Below are positions 24,942 to 36,379 of a stretch of 64,000 nucleotides of DNA, one piece after another (position 1 is the first letter of the stretch; every line of letters starts with the position of its first letter). The stretch is from Isoperla grammatica (Eukaryota; Arthropoda; Insecta; Plecoptera; Perlodidae), in contig OX246741.1 of NCBI GenBank assembly GCA_945910005.1, forward strand, positions 34,377,488 to 34,441,487, given 5' to 3'. The notes under the pieces were generated by a model. That model was not told the DNA's origin and made no database searches. It saw only the letters and a program-made list of their open reading frames with translations. Position numbers and translations under genes: made by a program.

Positions 24942-25352
24942 TAATGTATAAAACCTTATATAATGTGTTGTAATAAAGTATTAGCTTACTTATTGTTAAC
25001 TTCGTGCCCGTTTGACATGTTTATCAGAACAAATGATAATGCTTTAATAACAATATCCACCGCCATCTGGATACTACTACCTTACCGACTTCGCATCTGC
25101 GCGTACTACGTAGTATCCCTTTCTTTCCACAGGAACGCTGACATCAGTGAGTACATGTAGGGCTTTCTAGCGGTACGCGCTCGCACTACTAGAGTCCACG
25201 GGAAATTTATTGGTAGATAGCCGCCAATGGCCGCTGGGTCTCTACCCTACACTAACAAACTCAATGGTTGTACTGTAATAAATTTAAAAGAAATAGAATT
25301 GTCGTCAACCTTGGCACGACACGTTGGAGTAACGCGTGTCTTGTGGTTCCAG

Positions 25353-25547
25353 GCTGTCGCCCCCGTCCCCGGGCGGGCCCCGGCGCGTCACCCCGGTAGC
25401 GCAACCGATGGCGATGGGCGGTTCAAGGGCGCCGCCCGTCCCCCCGGCAACCGGTCGACCCGCCCCGGCGATACCCAACAGACCCGGTCCCGGGATGCCC
25501 CAGGGCAGACCCCAGGCGGCGGGTCTACCGCCCCCGCTCATACCCTC
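25353..25547 (+). CDS. shi: Dynamin exon: proline-rich domain
   Basis: After GTGGTTCCAG one base completes Arg, then LSPPSPGGPRRVTPVAQP and a GRPAPAIPNRPGPGMP segment, ending GLPPPLIP plus two bases (TC) of a Ser codon at GTAAGT. The domain is unstructured, basic and Pro-rich. It recruits SH3 proteins such as amphiphysin, endophilin and syndapin in the family. PAIPNR is a class II PxxPxR ligand. The GC-rich exon is open in other frames too, but only this frame keeps phase and homology. If the following intron is retained, the next codon is TAA. Confidence 0.95.
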
Positions 25548-26056
25548 GTAAGTACACGTCTGCGTTCCTTACGTCATTGCTACGTACCAGTGAAACTTCT
25601 TTATAACAATTTTTTTGAGCAACAAAAGATCCTTGTCGGACACACTCCTGACACAAGTAAATGGTTGAAACCAGGTATTATTTTCTCGGAGAATATAATT
25701 TTTGAATCAATGGACAGGGTGGACACATACTTTGATATATGAGAAATAACGATCAGTAACCACGTCGGATAAAAAATGAGTGCAGAAGAGTTGTTATAGT
25801 TTGTAGGTCTATCTACCCTTGATTTACTTACGTCACAAAATGTACCATCCTTAATAAGAAATATTATTTAGAAAGAAAAATATTCTGGCCCCTCAATGTT
25901 TATTATAAAGAAGTTTCACTTTAGTACACCCTCCGACACGATTAAACCGAAGGTATTACGGAAGCCTTCGTGTGTTCATGTCGTTAGCCTGTTCGTTGCC
26001 GAGTGTTGTTATTCACCTACGAATATGATCTAACGATGCATCTAAAATCTAGATAC
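25548..26056 (+). other. Intron after the proline-rich exon
   Basis: No exon or mobile element ends are recognised before the hAT at 26057. Confidence 0.5.
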
Positions 26057-27626
26057 TAGGGTTGTGCGAACCTGTTTTTTTTTTATTTCGAACCGAACTC
26101 GAACTTTCAGGGTGAGTGTCTGTCGAACTTCGAACTTGCAAAAAATTTCGAACCGAACCTGAGTCGAACTCGAACCGAACTTATAACTTGCGTTTAGAGA
26201 AACTACGAGAAAAGAAAGCATTCTAATTTATCAAGTGCGCCTTTATTATTTACGTGACCTGACCTGGATGAAATCAACATTTAAAAATTATTACAGGGCT
26301 GTGTAATTACATTAGCGTAATCAACTTTCATCTACAGTATGACATTGTATGACTGGTATGACAATATAATCTTATTCAATTCAACTCTGCTCTTATAAAC
26401 TCCAGTAATTATTGCTCTTTCTTTAATTTAAACTGTGTTAATTTAAATTAACATATAGCCTAATAATTCAAAGTATCAGTGATGATTTGGAAGTCCCTGC
26501 AGTAGGGATGGGATAGTGTACACGTGTAAACGTGTACACGCTTTAATGCGTGTACACGTTTACTGTTTCTCTGGAAACAATAAACGCGCCGCGTGTAATA
26601 CTATACTGTGTGCGACCGGCCACGGAGGGCTTGGCGCCGACGAGTAGTTTCATGCGATGTGCGACCGTCCTCACTCCTCAGTTGTCACTTGTCACAAGTG
26701 ATCCGAGGTCAGCAGAACCATGAAAAACGCTGGATTACGTCTTGAAACTGAAATGAAAACTGAAAATTTTTTGTCCTAGACAGAACATGATTTTTTTCGA
26801 AGGCGGGACCCCACGGACGTGTACACGTGTACACGGCTTTGCCAGCAGCAGTGTACACGTTTAGTGAAGTACACGCTTTTGCCCATCCCTACCCTGCAGT
26901 AGGTTTATATTTTATGTATGCATAAAACTAATTGTTTAATGTTCTTATATTTAGTAAGGCCTAGGCCACAACAAAGAACATAACCTAAGTAAGTAACCTA
27001 TCTACCTAAGAATATGCTACTTCTTTATTTTTTTGTTGCGCCTTTTGCAATGGATGGCCTGGGATCATCGGCATCTTCTTCTTTAAAATCAATTTTTACG
27101 ATAAATTTACGAGCCACCACAATACGAAAGGAAAGTTCATAGCAAGTGGCAAGGTTAGGAAACGTCGTCGCTCGTCGGTTTACTGATACGAAAGTGCCAA
27201 CTTAACGAAAAGTTACGGACATTATTGTTGTGCACAAAGTTCGTTAATAAAAGCAGTTTTACTAAATTGTTTTAAATTGAGCCACATATGGACGTGTTTC
27301 TACGTTGATTTTGATGTAAATACAACTAAATCTTGGATTAAGAATGCAATTGAATGCCAATGCAAAAAGTAGGTCTACATCAACGACGTTGGCTGCACTG
27401 CCCTGCTATCGTTCGAGTTCGACCTTGAGTCGGTGATATATCGATAGGTCGACAGCACTTAGAGCGCACATGGCGACCGATAGTAGAGTTTCAATGTCGC
27501 GCGGGAAGTTCGAATTTCAAAGACGAACTTTGATATTTACGAACTCGAACTCAAATTAAACCATTCGAACCCGCACCGAACGTTCTCAGAGTTCGAGTTC
27601 GAATTTCGAACGTTCGCACAACCCTA
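26057..27626. mobile_element. hAT element with TTCGAA words (host of a second hAT)
   Basis: The left end TAGGGTTGTGCGAACC is mirrored by TTCGCACAACCCTA. The 8-bp duplications are CTAGATAC and CCAGATAC (one mismatch, indicating age). TTCGAACTCGAAC-type words pack both ends. It is 1570 bp including the nested element, and no transposase frame survives. Confidence 0.9.
26503..26891. mobile_element. hAT MITE with GTGTACACGT words, nested in a hAT
   Basis: TAGGGATGGGATAGTGTACA at the left and TTTTGCCCATCCCTA at the right have perfect 8-bp duplications CCCTGCAG (26495-26502 and 26892-26899). GTGTACACG palindromes repeat at both ends. The perfect duplication suggests a younger insertion than its host. 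Confidence 0.93.
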
Positions 27627-28408
27627 CCAGATACGATTGAGATAGAAAATAACAAAGCAAGCACAATAACAGTAGGCCCTCTTTAATTTAAATTTCAGGG
27701 GACCATAAAATCCCCAATTTGAATTTGAATTTCGAATTAAAAGTCTCATACCCAAACTTCTATAAGGGCTTCGGCACTAGTTGGAATTATAGGCCTAGGC
27801 CTTCAAGAATTTCAATTTACCGAGTATGCATTAAAGAGGGATTATTGTAAAATTTAAATTAAATAACGTTTCTGTCCCTACCCTTGATTTATATAGTACA
27901 TACGGTATGGAGCTTCATAGCTTGAGTGAAAGTTGAGTTGGAGTGGAAATTGAGTTATTTTGGTAGATTATTTATTTACAGGATGTGTTTGCGACATAGT
28001 CGTTTGAACTAGTCAAATGGATGTAAATGAGGAATAAAAATGAGTTTGTCCATTGAATTTGAAAGTTATGTCAAAGTTTCTATTTCTTTGGATCCCTGCT
28101 TTTATTATATGTCACAAGGTTACTAGGCCTAGATAAACTGGGTAATCCTGCTCACTTTATTGTTATGGGTTTAATGCTTTTTTTTTTTAGTTGATATATC
28201 CGTGAATGGCTATGGATTGTGGTTAAGTTATTTAGGCCTATTAAAGAATCTGTGAAAACAAATCAAATCTTTTAGATCGTGTATATTTGTTTTCTTGTTT
28301 TTATATGATTTAGCCTTTTAATTTTGACTAAGCTTTGTCTCCTCTATAATTGATTTTCCGCATTTGTATGTGTCCATTTCGCAATGTGACTTCTTCGCAC
28401 CGACACAT

Positions 28409-28411
<3 letters not shown>
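27627..28411 (+). other. Intron sequence, no feature seen
   Basis: AT-rich, with scattered AGGCCTA words and nothing else. Confidence 0.5.

Positions 28412-28472
<61 letters not shown>
28412..28472. repeat. (CA)n microsatellite
   Basis: About 30 uninterrupted CA units, followed by GTGCACGTGCAC. Confidence 0.98.
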
Positions 28473-28476
<4 letters not shown>

Positions 28477-28651
28477 ACGTGCACTTTCACTTATATAATC
28501 TGTATTGTTTGCTTCATTCAAGTCGGTCTTGTGCTAACCGTTCGAGCTAACCGTTCGATGGCCGATAATGATGATGATTGAAACCCACATTAGCAGATGG
28601 GGAAAACTGGTTTTTCACTAGACAGTTTACATGGGGATAACCTATATAGAG

Positions 28652-29155
28652 TAGAGCTGTACCGATTCCGATACCGAGTCTTGAGAATCGGCGATTCTTC
28701 ATGGTATCGGTAGAATCGGCCGATTCCGATTCTTGGCCCAATATTACCGATACCGATTCTTTTGAAGGAAGCGCCCGAAAATTTCCATTTCCGTTCAAAT
28801 ATATCGATTATCGAGAGTCGAAGTCACTATGCGTGTGCACCAATCACGAAGCGACTTGCTGAAATCGACAAGTCGATTGGCAGACATGTTGATTTTAGCG
28901 TGGTTCCGGCGCAGTATCACTACCGACCACGCTACCGACGTTAAGCATACGTTTGTGTACTTATCGCAATGTCGAACTGTGCAAAAAGTAATATATGGGA
29001 TCACTGCAAGGTCAGTGAGGGGAATGTGGCGAAACTTGTTTGTAATAGTTTGTATTAAAGAATCGGTATCGGTGGAATCGGAATCGGAATCGGCAGAAAA
29101 TTGGAATCGGCATCGGAATCGGAATCGGCAAAAATGTGGTATCGGTACAGCTCTA
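28652..29155. mobile_element. hAT-type element with CCGATTCCGATACC words
   Basis: TAGAGCTGTACCGATTCC at the left and ATCGGTACAGCTCTA at the right are flanked by perfect 8-bp ATATAGAG (28644-28651 and 29156-29163). GGAATCGG and its complement repeat densely at both ends. Its terminus (TAGAGCTG) differs from the TAGGGATG group, so it is a separate lineage with the same architecture. It is 504 bp and non-coding. Confidence 0.92.
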
Positions 29156-29163
29156 ATATAGAG

Positions 29164-31377
29164 GTATTAGAATGTGGTTGTAGTTTTGGGTGACTTTTGA
29201 AATGAAAAAGTCAAAATGTGGTAGGCCTACTATTATTTAATATTTTGTATAGTAAATGCTTAATATCAGCAGACTAGCTGTTACGAAGCTAGGTTAGGCC
29301 AAGGATGTTGTTATTCTTTTAAGTGAATTCTTTTCTTTCCATGTTTTTCAAAAGGAGAAATGTGTTTCTGGAATAAGCAATGAAACTTGATTTTTGGTGA
29401 AACAAGCTCAATAGCAGTAGTATTTCACAGTTTCCACCATATTGTATAGTTTACAGTTTTTCTTGTTCTATTTGGTCACTACATAAAACTTGCTGCAAAT
29501 GACATTCATGAACATCAAAACAAATTTTTACTAAAACGTGATGGGGCCTCATATAAAATTGTGTCTTAGCGTGGCTTTAGAAGAACTAGTACCATACAGT
29601 AGACTACCTCTATGCACAATCATAACAGACATCAAAATGTGTTTTATTAAAACATTTGAGTAAATGCAATTGCTACATAGCCTATATTATAGTACACAAG
29701 CACGTACACAGGAGAGGAACTATTGTCACTTCTTTTTTGTTTCTCACGCTATCTGTTGTTTTTACGTGCATACCGATCTGTTGAAGAGTGAAAAAGTAAA
29801 TGATACCCTTGATTCTTAAATGGTCAACCTCCTTACTATCTCTAAGACTAACCTCAAAGGCCAACTATAGAAGACTAGTTGAATGAGTTGAGTGTGAGGT
29901 ACCTAGGTGCTTGGATTGGGTTTGGTACTACTTGCCTCAGTATTTTCTATTGGTTCTACTGTCAAGTGTGGTGGTTGTGATCTCTAATTTTCCCATTCTT
30001 AAGCTTTGTGGAGTACTGTCCTGTTTTCTAACTCGATTATCATAGGCTAGACAGCATATCAACAATTTTAAAGTGCTTTCTCCAGTTTGACAGCCTATTG
30101 AATTGGTTGTTATTTTTGAGTTTGAAAGTTTTGTGAAAATTATAGATTAAAGGAAATTATATGATGGAATTACTGATGAGCATTTGCGGGAATTGTGGAA
30201 GGCTTACTTAAATAAATTATAAATGAATGGTTGTAATAAGATTGCACTAAAAGTCGTGTGCCTAAACTGGAAGCTCTCTAGAAGTGTTGATACGTGTGTT
30301 TGTGCCATTGCTTGCCTTGTGTTTGTGACTGTGACTGCCTTGGGGTGATACGTGTCGTGATCTCTCTTTCAGGAGGCGCCAGTAACTGCATGAGTCTTTA
30401 AAACTAACCGACATTAACCACTTCACCTGCTTCTTGCAATGCTTAAAACTTACAACTCCTCTTCTTTTACCGACTGTCAAAGTATATTTTTTTATAGCGA
30501 AACACCCTATGGCAAGGAAGGAATCATTTTACTGTGTTACAACATTTGTGGTTGCCGCCCCGCCACTCTGCTAATTTATCCATATTATCTGTATACTACT
30601 GTACATAATTAAGTTAAATGTACAATGGAAAAAATTTGCTGTGCGATAGTACATTTTGTTGGGAGTTAGTCTCGCTACTTGCGATTGTATGTACATGTTT
30701 TTGCTAAATTTTAAGACTTGCAGTTTGTGCATTGTCCATTTTAAAAGCGGGCATTTGTGTATTGTATCTTGTAAATTTTTATTTACATATATAAATCTTT
30801 ATTGTATGTCTATATATAGTATTAAATTAAGCTCGATTACATCAGCTATTTATTTAGAATGGAAAGTTTTTGTAAAGAGTGAAAATTAATATGGGATAGG
30901 TACTACTACACTATGTTGATTTGCAGTAAAGTGTTTGCTTTGTGCTTACCATTGTAAATTGTCACAGAGATAAAGCTTAGGAGAAAGTCTCAAAGGCCTA
31001 TGTTTCCGATTGTACTCATCTTTGCACACGTCACAGTGGAACATCAAATGTGTACGATACGATACGATATTCTGTTTAGTGTTTAATAATCGAAAATGCC
31101 TACTACGAACAAAACAAGACTAAAGTTGTTAGCATTGTTCTAAATTTTTTTTACTTACAAATTTTCTTTCAAATATACGACAGTCTGTTAATTAAACCCG
31201 CCAAGATGACGATGTCACAGAAGTCGACACGACGGAAGGATGGCGACAGATTCCTTCCAACGGCCGACTGGTTTTAACGAGTCTGTTACCCTGTACACAT
31301 GTTTTGTTGACTGTTGTTGTTGCAATGTACTATGGAGGCGGCAGTACATGGGGTTGTTGTTGTTTGCTTGCGCACAG
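29164..31377 (+). other. Intron before terminal exon A
   Basis: AT-rich with no mobile element ends noticed. One TGTACATA Pumilio-type word lies at 30600. No exon is recognised. Confidence 0.5.
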
Positions 31378-31498
31378 CCGCGCGCAGGCCCAGGCTATGG
31401 CCGGAATGGTGCCGCAACGTGTCCAGCAGGCGATGGGCCAGGCCGTCGCTCACGCTGCCGCCAATGAGTTGATGAACGCCTTCTCTAGGCCAAAGTAA
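31378..31498 (+). CDS. shi: Dynamin terminal exon A (shibire-type C-terminus)
   Basis: The acceptor GCGCACAG gives C, completing Ser (TCC). The frame then reads RAQAQAMAGMVPQRVQQAMG, QAVAHAAANELMNAF and SRPK-stop (TAA at 31496-31498). The pattern QAVxxAAxNELxNAF is how fly shibire ends, so this is the ancestral arthropod C-terminus. A second AG ten bases downstream would give a wrong frame and is rejected. The junction restores PLIPSR, a class II SH3 ligand. Confidence 0.92.
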
Positions 31499-31507
31499 AC
31501 GCAAAAA

Positions 31508-31531
31508 AATAAACAAAACCTATTTAATAAA
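31508..31531 (+). terminator. Proximal poly(A) signals after exon A
   Basis: AATAAA occurs at 31508-31513 and 31526-31531, only 10-30 bp past the stop. They could serve a very short 3' UTR, but the surrounding sequence lacks a clear GU-rich element. The distal site at 38478 looks better. Confidence 0.3.
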
Positions 31532-34500
31532 ATAATAATAACTATTATTATAGGTAGACTACTCTAAATAAGTGATGTACTAGGCTACATTGAATTATTG
31601 ATGGGTATTTGTTTTGAACGAGCTCCCGTCGACGCCACGATCAAATTTCCGTTTCCTAAATCATGTCGCGTGCCGTTTTAAAACGTAGATTGTAAATGGT
31701 AATTCGGCATGGATGAAGCAATGGAAATTGGTCTTTGTCGCTGCAAAAGACAGGTTAGATGAGGTAAATCCATTCATATTTAATATTTATTAAATACATT
31801 TGCAGTTGACTTGGTTGGCTCTTTGCACGCACAAAATACAAGTCAACTCGTCAGTTAAACTGTCAGCATCGGTTGTGCATTGATATAATTGTAACTTGAA
31901 TCCTATAAGATTCTGCTGTAGGCTACTTCAATTTTAAATTTAAACATTTCCTGGGATTAATGTATTGCTGATTGCTCGAGTCTTAACTAGGCCTACGTGT
32001 GTGTAATTAACGACGACGGAAGACTATGACAAATGCAACAAACTGCTTCCATCCCACTGCCTACCCCATTTCCATTTTTTAATTTATACTCGATTTATGT
32101 TAATTTACTTAGCACTGAATTATTGTATAGTTGATACACGATAGACGCAACAGTCTTGATTCGGTGTTTAAGTGCAGGCCATTACGTTGGGAGAGGTTTC
32201 AAATCCTTCTTAATTGTATTTGCGTCGTGAATTAGCGTGCTTCGGGAGATTTTTGTGCAATATACTTCATGTTGTCACTTACTCCCACTTTGCAACATAA
32301 GTGTATGTGAAAAACAATTATTCATCAATAATTTGTAATGTCTACTCAATACCTACATAGTAAGTGTGACCAAAATGTAGATAACAATATACTGAATAAA
32401 TAATATATGGGCTAGTTTTTATTAGAACCAATAATATATTTATAATATATTATATATATATGGATGAATACATTGGAAGAAGCAACTGTAATAAACTAAT
32501 AATATAATATTGAGATATGATATATGCAATACGTGTGTAAATACTAAATACATTTCAAAGCAGTTTATATACATATTATGATATAGGTTCCAATTGTTTG
32601 GTCACATTAACTTAAGTGAAGCATCAAACACCCGATCTCATCTTGTTGCAACGAATATACACAGAAACCAAAGATTGAAACGTTCATTCAGTGATGTTTA
32701 GTGTTTGATTCCGTCATGTGTTTTACGTAATAATATTGAATCTCGTGTTGTCGGCCAACTCTGGCGCAGAGAGCAAGAACAAATCAAGCCAGAGGGTTTC
32801 CATTTGTCGAGGTCAGAGGTCAAACCTCAATGTTTATGTGTAATATTAATATTATATAAGTAAGATATGTAATTGTTAAAATATTAATTGTCAGGCCTAT
32901 TGAACAGCTCTTTATTTTCGAGAGCTATTCAAGTTGTTTAGTTTATGTCACGCACATTGTTACCTAATGTAGGTGTTTTCAAAATGGACTAGACATAATT
33001 GCTTCACCAGCCACCATAAATAACCTGCACCATGTTCACATTCCATGTTGTGACAATACTAGAACTAGACTGGCTAGGTCAATTATGGGTTTAACATTAT
33101 GGACTAGATTATATTACAAGTTAGAAATGTAATCCTAGCGCCCGTGAAGTGTTTACGACGGGTGCCGAGCTGGCTTCAACTCGGTACCGCGTTGTCGGAA
33201 AGCTTCTCGCCTTAGGTTCGGTTTCATCTGCGGTCTTGGTCGTCATGTGCGTAGGAACGAGTGCACTCAGTTTTAGTTTAGAAGGCGCTCTTTATAAATT
33301 ATTACTATACTACTGCCGTGGTGCTCTCTCCATATTTTCTCTCTAAACGTTACCAAATAAAGTATCTGTAAAAGTAAAGTAGACAATCCTTAGTGTGATT
33401 GCATATCTGTGTTAGACTGGCCGTACTTTTGTGAAGCGGAGTGATCATACAGTGCTCTCGTTAAAAGTTCTGTTGTTGGTAGGGGTTCACTTACGTTGAT
33501 GTAAGTAATTCCCGTAAAGGTGGAAAGTCTTGTTGTAGTTTTGAAAACGGGCGTTGAGTTGGTTTAAATACACGTAGAATTCTTGATGAACATTCCGACT
33601 TACTTGACTGGGTGCTTTACACTCCAAATACATCTTTCAGTCCTCTGTTGAATACTGCTATACCTAGATCTATCAGTTGCCACAAGATACACAGTATTTA
33701 AAATTTAAAAGAGATAGACCGGCCCATGGTATGTTTATCCAAAGAAATTGTTGACCGGCATAATTATGTGTCTCTACACCCTTAATAGTAGGAGTAGTAC
33801 AGTACTACTATTCAATGCTAGTTTCAGAGAAATATTTAATTGTATAGCAATGTTTATAAGGGCTTATATGAATTGAATTCAGCATTTCATACAATTTACT
33901 TTCATTGAAGTCTTTCAGTGCCAGACATGTATATCATTGAAATGTGTTATTTTTAAAATCATGTCATCTGAAATTTAAGTATCTAAATTGTGCAAGTAGA
34001 ATTCATTTTGTTAAATCAGATTATGTACAAAGTTGTTTCATTGTTATCATCTACAAATAATCATACAGTACCTTCTTTAAACTGCAGTAATATCCATTCC
34101 AATTGTATTCTTTCTAGAAGTAATATGTTCGTACTGTGTGTTATCAATGAAACATTTCCAAATATTATGACTTGGTGTACAGTGCAACCAAAAAGTATGG
34201 TTACTATTTAATAGGTATGTTATATTTTTTTTATGTAGATAAAATGCATAACATGATAAATGAAATAATATAAATTTTATGTATATAACAGTCAATTAAG
34301 ATATGGTTTATGCAATTTGTATGATACATATATGTGTTTTGTAATGCACTATACCACACTTCTCACATCTACGTACAAGGCAAAGGTAAACAACAAAGAC
34401 AGCCTTAATACTAGACTTGGTTCATACCCGTAGGATACGCTTGAGGTAAATGTTTTCTTCCATACGTTGTTGCCATGGTCAGTCACATAGAAGGCACGAG

Positions 34501-36020
34501 TGGCCGGGAATACCGCACAAGTGAAAACGCTCGTCGGTTTTTATTTTCGAGTACCCCACGGCGATCCCGTGTGAGGTTCCGCGGCCACCCTGTTGTATTA
34601 TGTATATAGAACGAAACGTAAAGACTTAGTTAGGGTCCCCACACTATAATAGTAGTGCACGAATGCTTACAAATGCTTTTTGAAGGTATCTATGTTGATG
34701 TTCCTGTGGATTAATACGACATTCTGATTCATCACCGATTCTAACGTCATGTTTTATTGTTCACGTCTAGTGAATACAAGATTGAGTTTTGTCGATCGAC
34801 CACTGCCTGGAGAATAGGAAATATTTCAATTGTATGTTTATTTCAGTGGAAGTAGCCGTGCATTGCATTAAAAAAAATACTATATTGACACAAGAGTCTA
34901 GATTTATAGTGGGATGTAATTAGTTTCTCGAGTGGTTAAACCTTTTTCCGAGAGAAATATTCATAATGGGCTTCCATGAAATGATAACTAGGTCCAGAAG
35001 CCTTCGAATTTTTTGATCGACTTTCCACGAAGGGTAAAATTAATTTCGGTGTTTTCCTCTCCATCTCCTTTCTTTTTTTAAAATCAAAATTCATCTGTAG
35101 AAGTAATTTATATCACATAATTACCATTAAAAATATTAAGTAAGCTCAAAATAGTTGCTCGTTGTGTAGACTTCCATAACCACCATACTAGTATTGTGTA
35201 ATAATAAGTAATACGTTGTTTTCCTTCACCACACGCAAATAGGGACTCGCACCAATGTATTATATTCAATGACAAGTAGTTTAGCGAGCTGTGCAACCAT
35301 AAACATGTCAAATAAACTTAAAAACTTGATGTATATATCCTTAAGGGGCTTGTTGGGCAATTTGTTCAGGTTTCATTGTCAGTAGCTTGATTGTCTGGTA
35401 CAATTCAACGACGTTCCCTGAGTAAAGGTATCTAAACCAGAGACATTTTCTTGATGAGCGATAATTAGATTATTATGGTCAGTAGAGTTGTTTATTTTGA
35501 CCTTTCACTGCATCACTGTAAGTCTCAACTTTTACTGACCATACTGTAGATATTATTATAAGAATGTATTGTATATTAATGTAAACTATCGTTGTTGTTA
35601 AAACACTTCCCCTCACGATATTATGAAATGTTGTTATAATAATCACTCGCTGGTTGATTAAAAATAAATATGTTTTACCAACGGATACGAGACAGTTGAC
35701 TTTATATTTTAGATCTAAGTTACCTGGTAACTATTGGGTATATATTTGAAGAATGTTTTGTTAGTGTGCTTACGCGATTGTATTAAAACTTCATACATCA
35801 CTGTAATAACTCGCTTGCATTGCGGGGACATACGCGGCAAGTTGTTTGTCTCTAAACGTCAAATATATATTCAAGCGTTATTTCTCTTAACATTTCATCT
35901 TGAGTGTATGTAGCTTGATAACTGCATGCGTGATTGTGATAAGGCGTGTGTGCGTTGTAGATAGTTGCATGACACGCAGGGTTGCACACCTACTTACCAC
36001 ACATAACTGTGTGTTGAGGT

Positions 36021-36379
36021 GAATGGGTATTAAAACTGCCCAAAATTAATGTTCTTTTTTTGTATCCTGTGAACGCTTCCAAATATTGAAAAAGTGATTC
36101 TGATCCTGTCTGTGGTTTTGTATCAACTTAACAATGGATTCAAAAACATTCACAGTTTGTTATCGTTACGATTGTTTTTTTATTTATAATTAATTAAATA
36201 ATTAATAATTATTAATTACCAAAGAAATAAAATAACAATCGTACATTTTTTTACATTTTAAACTCATTGTGTAGCTGATACAAAACCAAAGGCAGCATCA
36301 AAATCACTTTTTCGATATTTGGTAGCGTTCTCATGGTATAATAAAAAACATTAATTTTGCACGGTTTTAATACCCATTC
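36021..36379. mobile_element. Palindromic MITE with ~150-bp arms
   Basis: GAATGGGTATTAAAACTG at the left is mirrored by CGGTTTTAATACCCATTC at the right. The arms continue inward through AAAAAGTGATT and GGTTTTGTATC words to an AT-only core. No clear target duplication was found. Confidence 0.65.

Larger units (their letters stand above)
23288..25266. mobile_element. Long-TIR element with 180-bp inverted arms
   Basis: The arms at 23288-23467 and 25087-25266 are inverted repeats of equal length differing at only a handful of positions. The outer end is CATTGAGTTTGTTAGTG. GTTGTAC is duplicated on each side (23281-23287 and 25267-25273), splitting the right terminus of the Tigger-like host. Without its own insertion it is about 0.6 kb and encodes nothing. 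The 7-bp duplication could be read as 5 bp, so the superfamily is not assigned. Confidence 0.85.
20772..25275. mobile_element. Tigger/pogo-like element, host of a four-level transposon nest
   Basis: The left end CAGTACAACCTTG is mirrored by CAAGGTTGTACTG at the right. The right copy is split by a later insertion, with its last bases at 25268-25275. TA flanks both ends (20770-20771 and 25276-25277). Removing later insertions leaves about 1.2 kb of original element with no transposase frame. It lies in the intron between the GED and proline-rich exons. Confidence 0.8.

Noticed and set aside
25227..25742. 171-codon frame across the proline-rich exon
   Set aside because: It is the wrong frame. 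The real frame is one base off, keeps splice phase and matches the shibire proline-rich domain.
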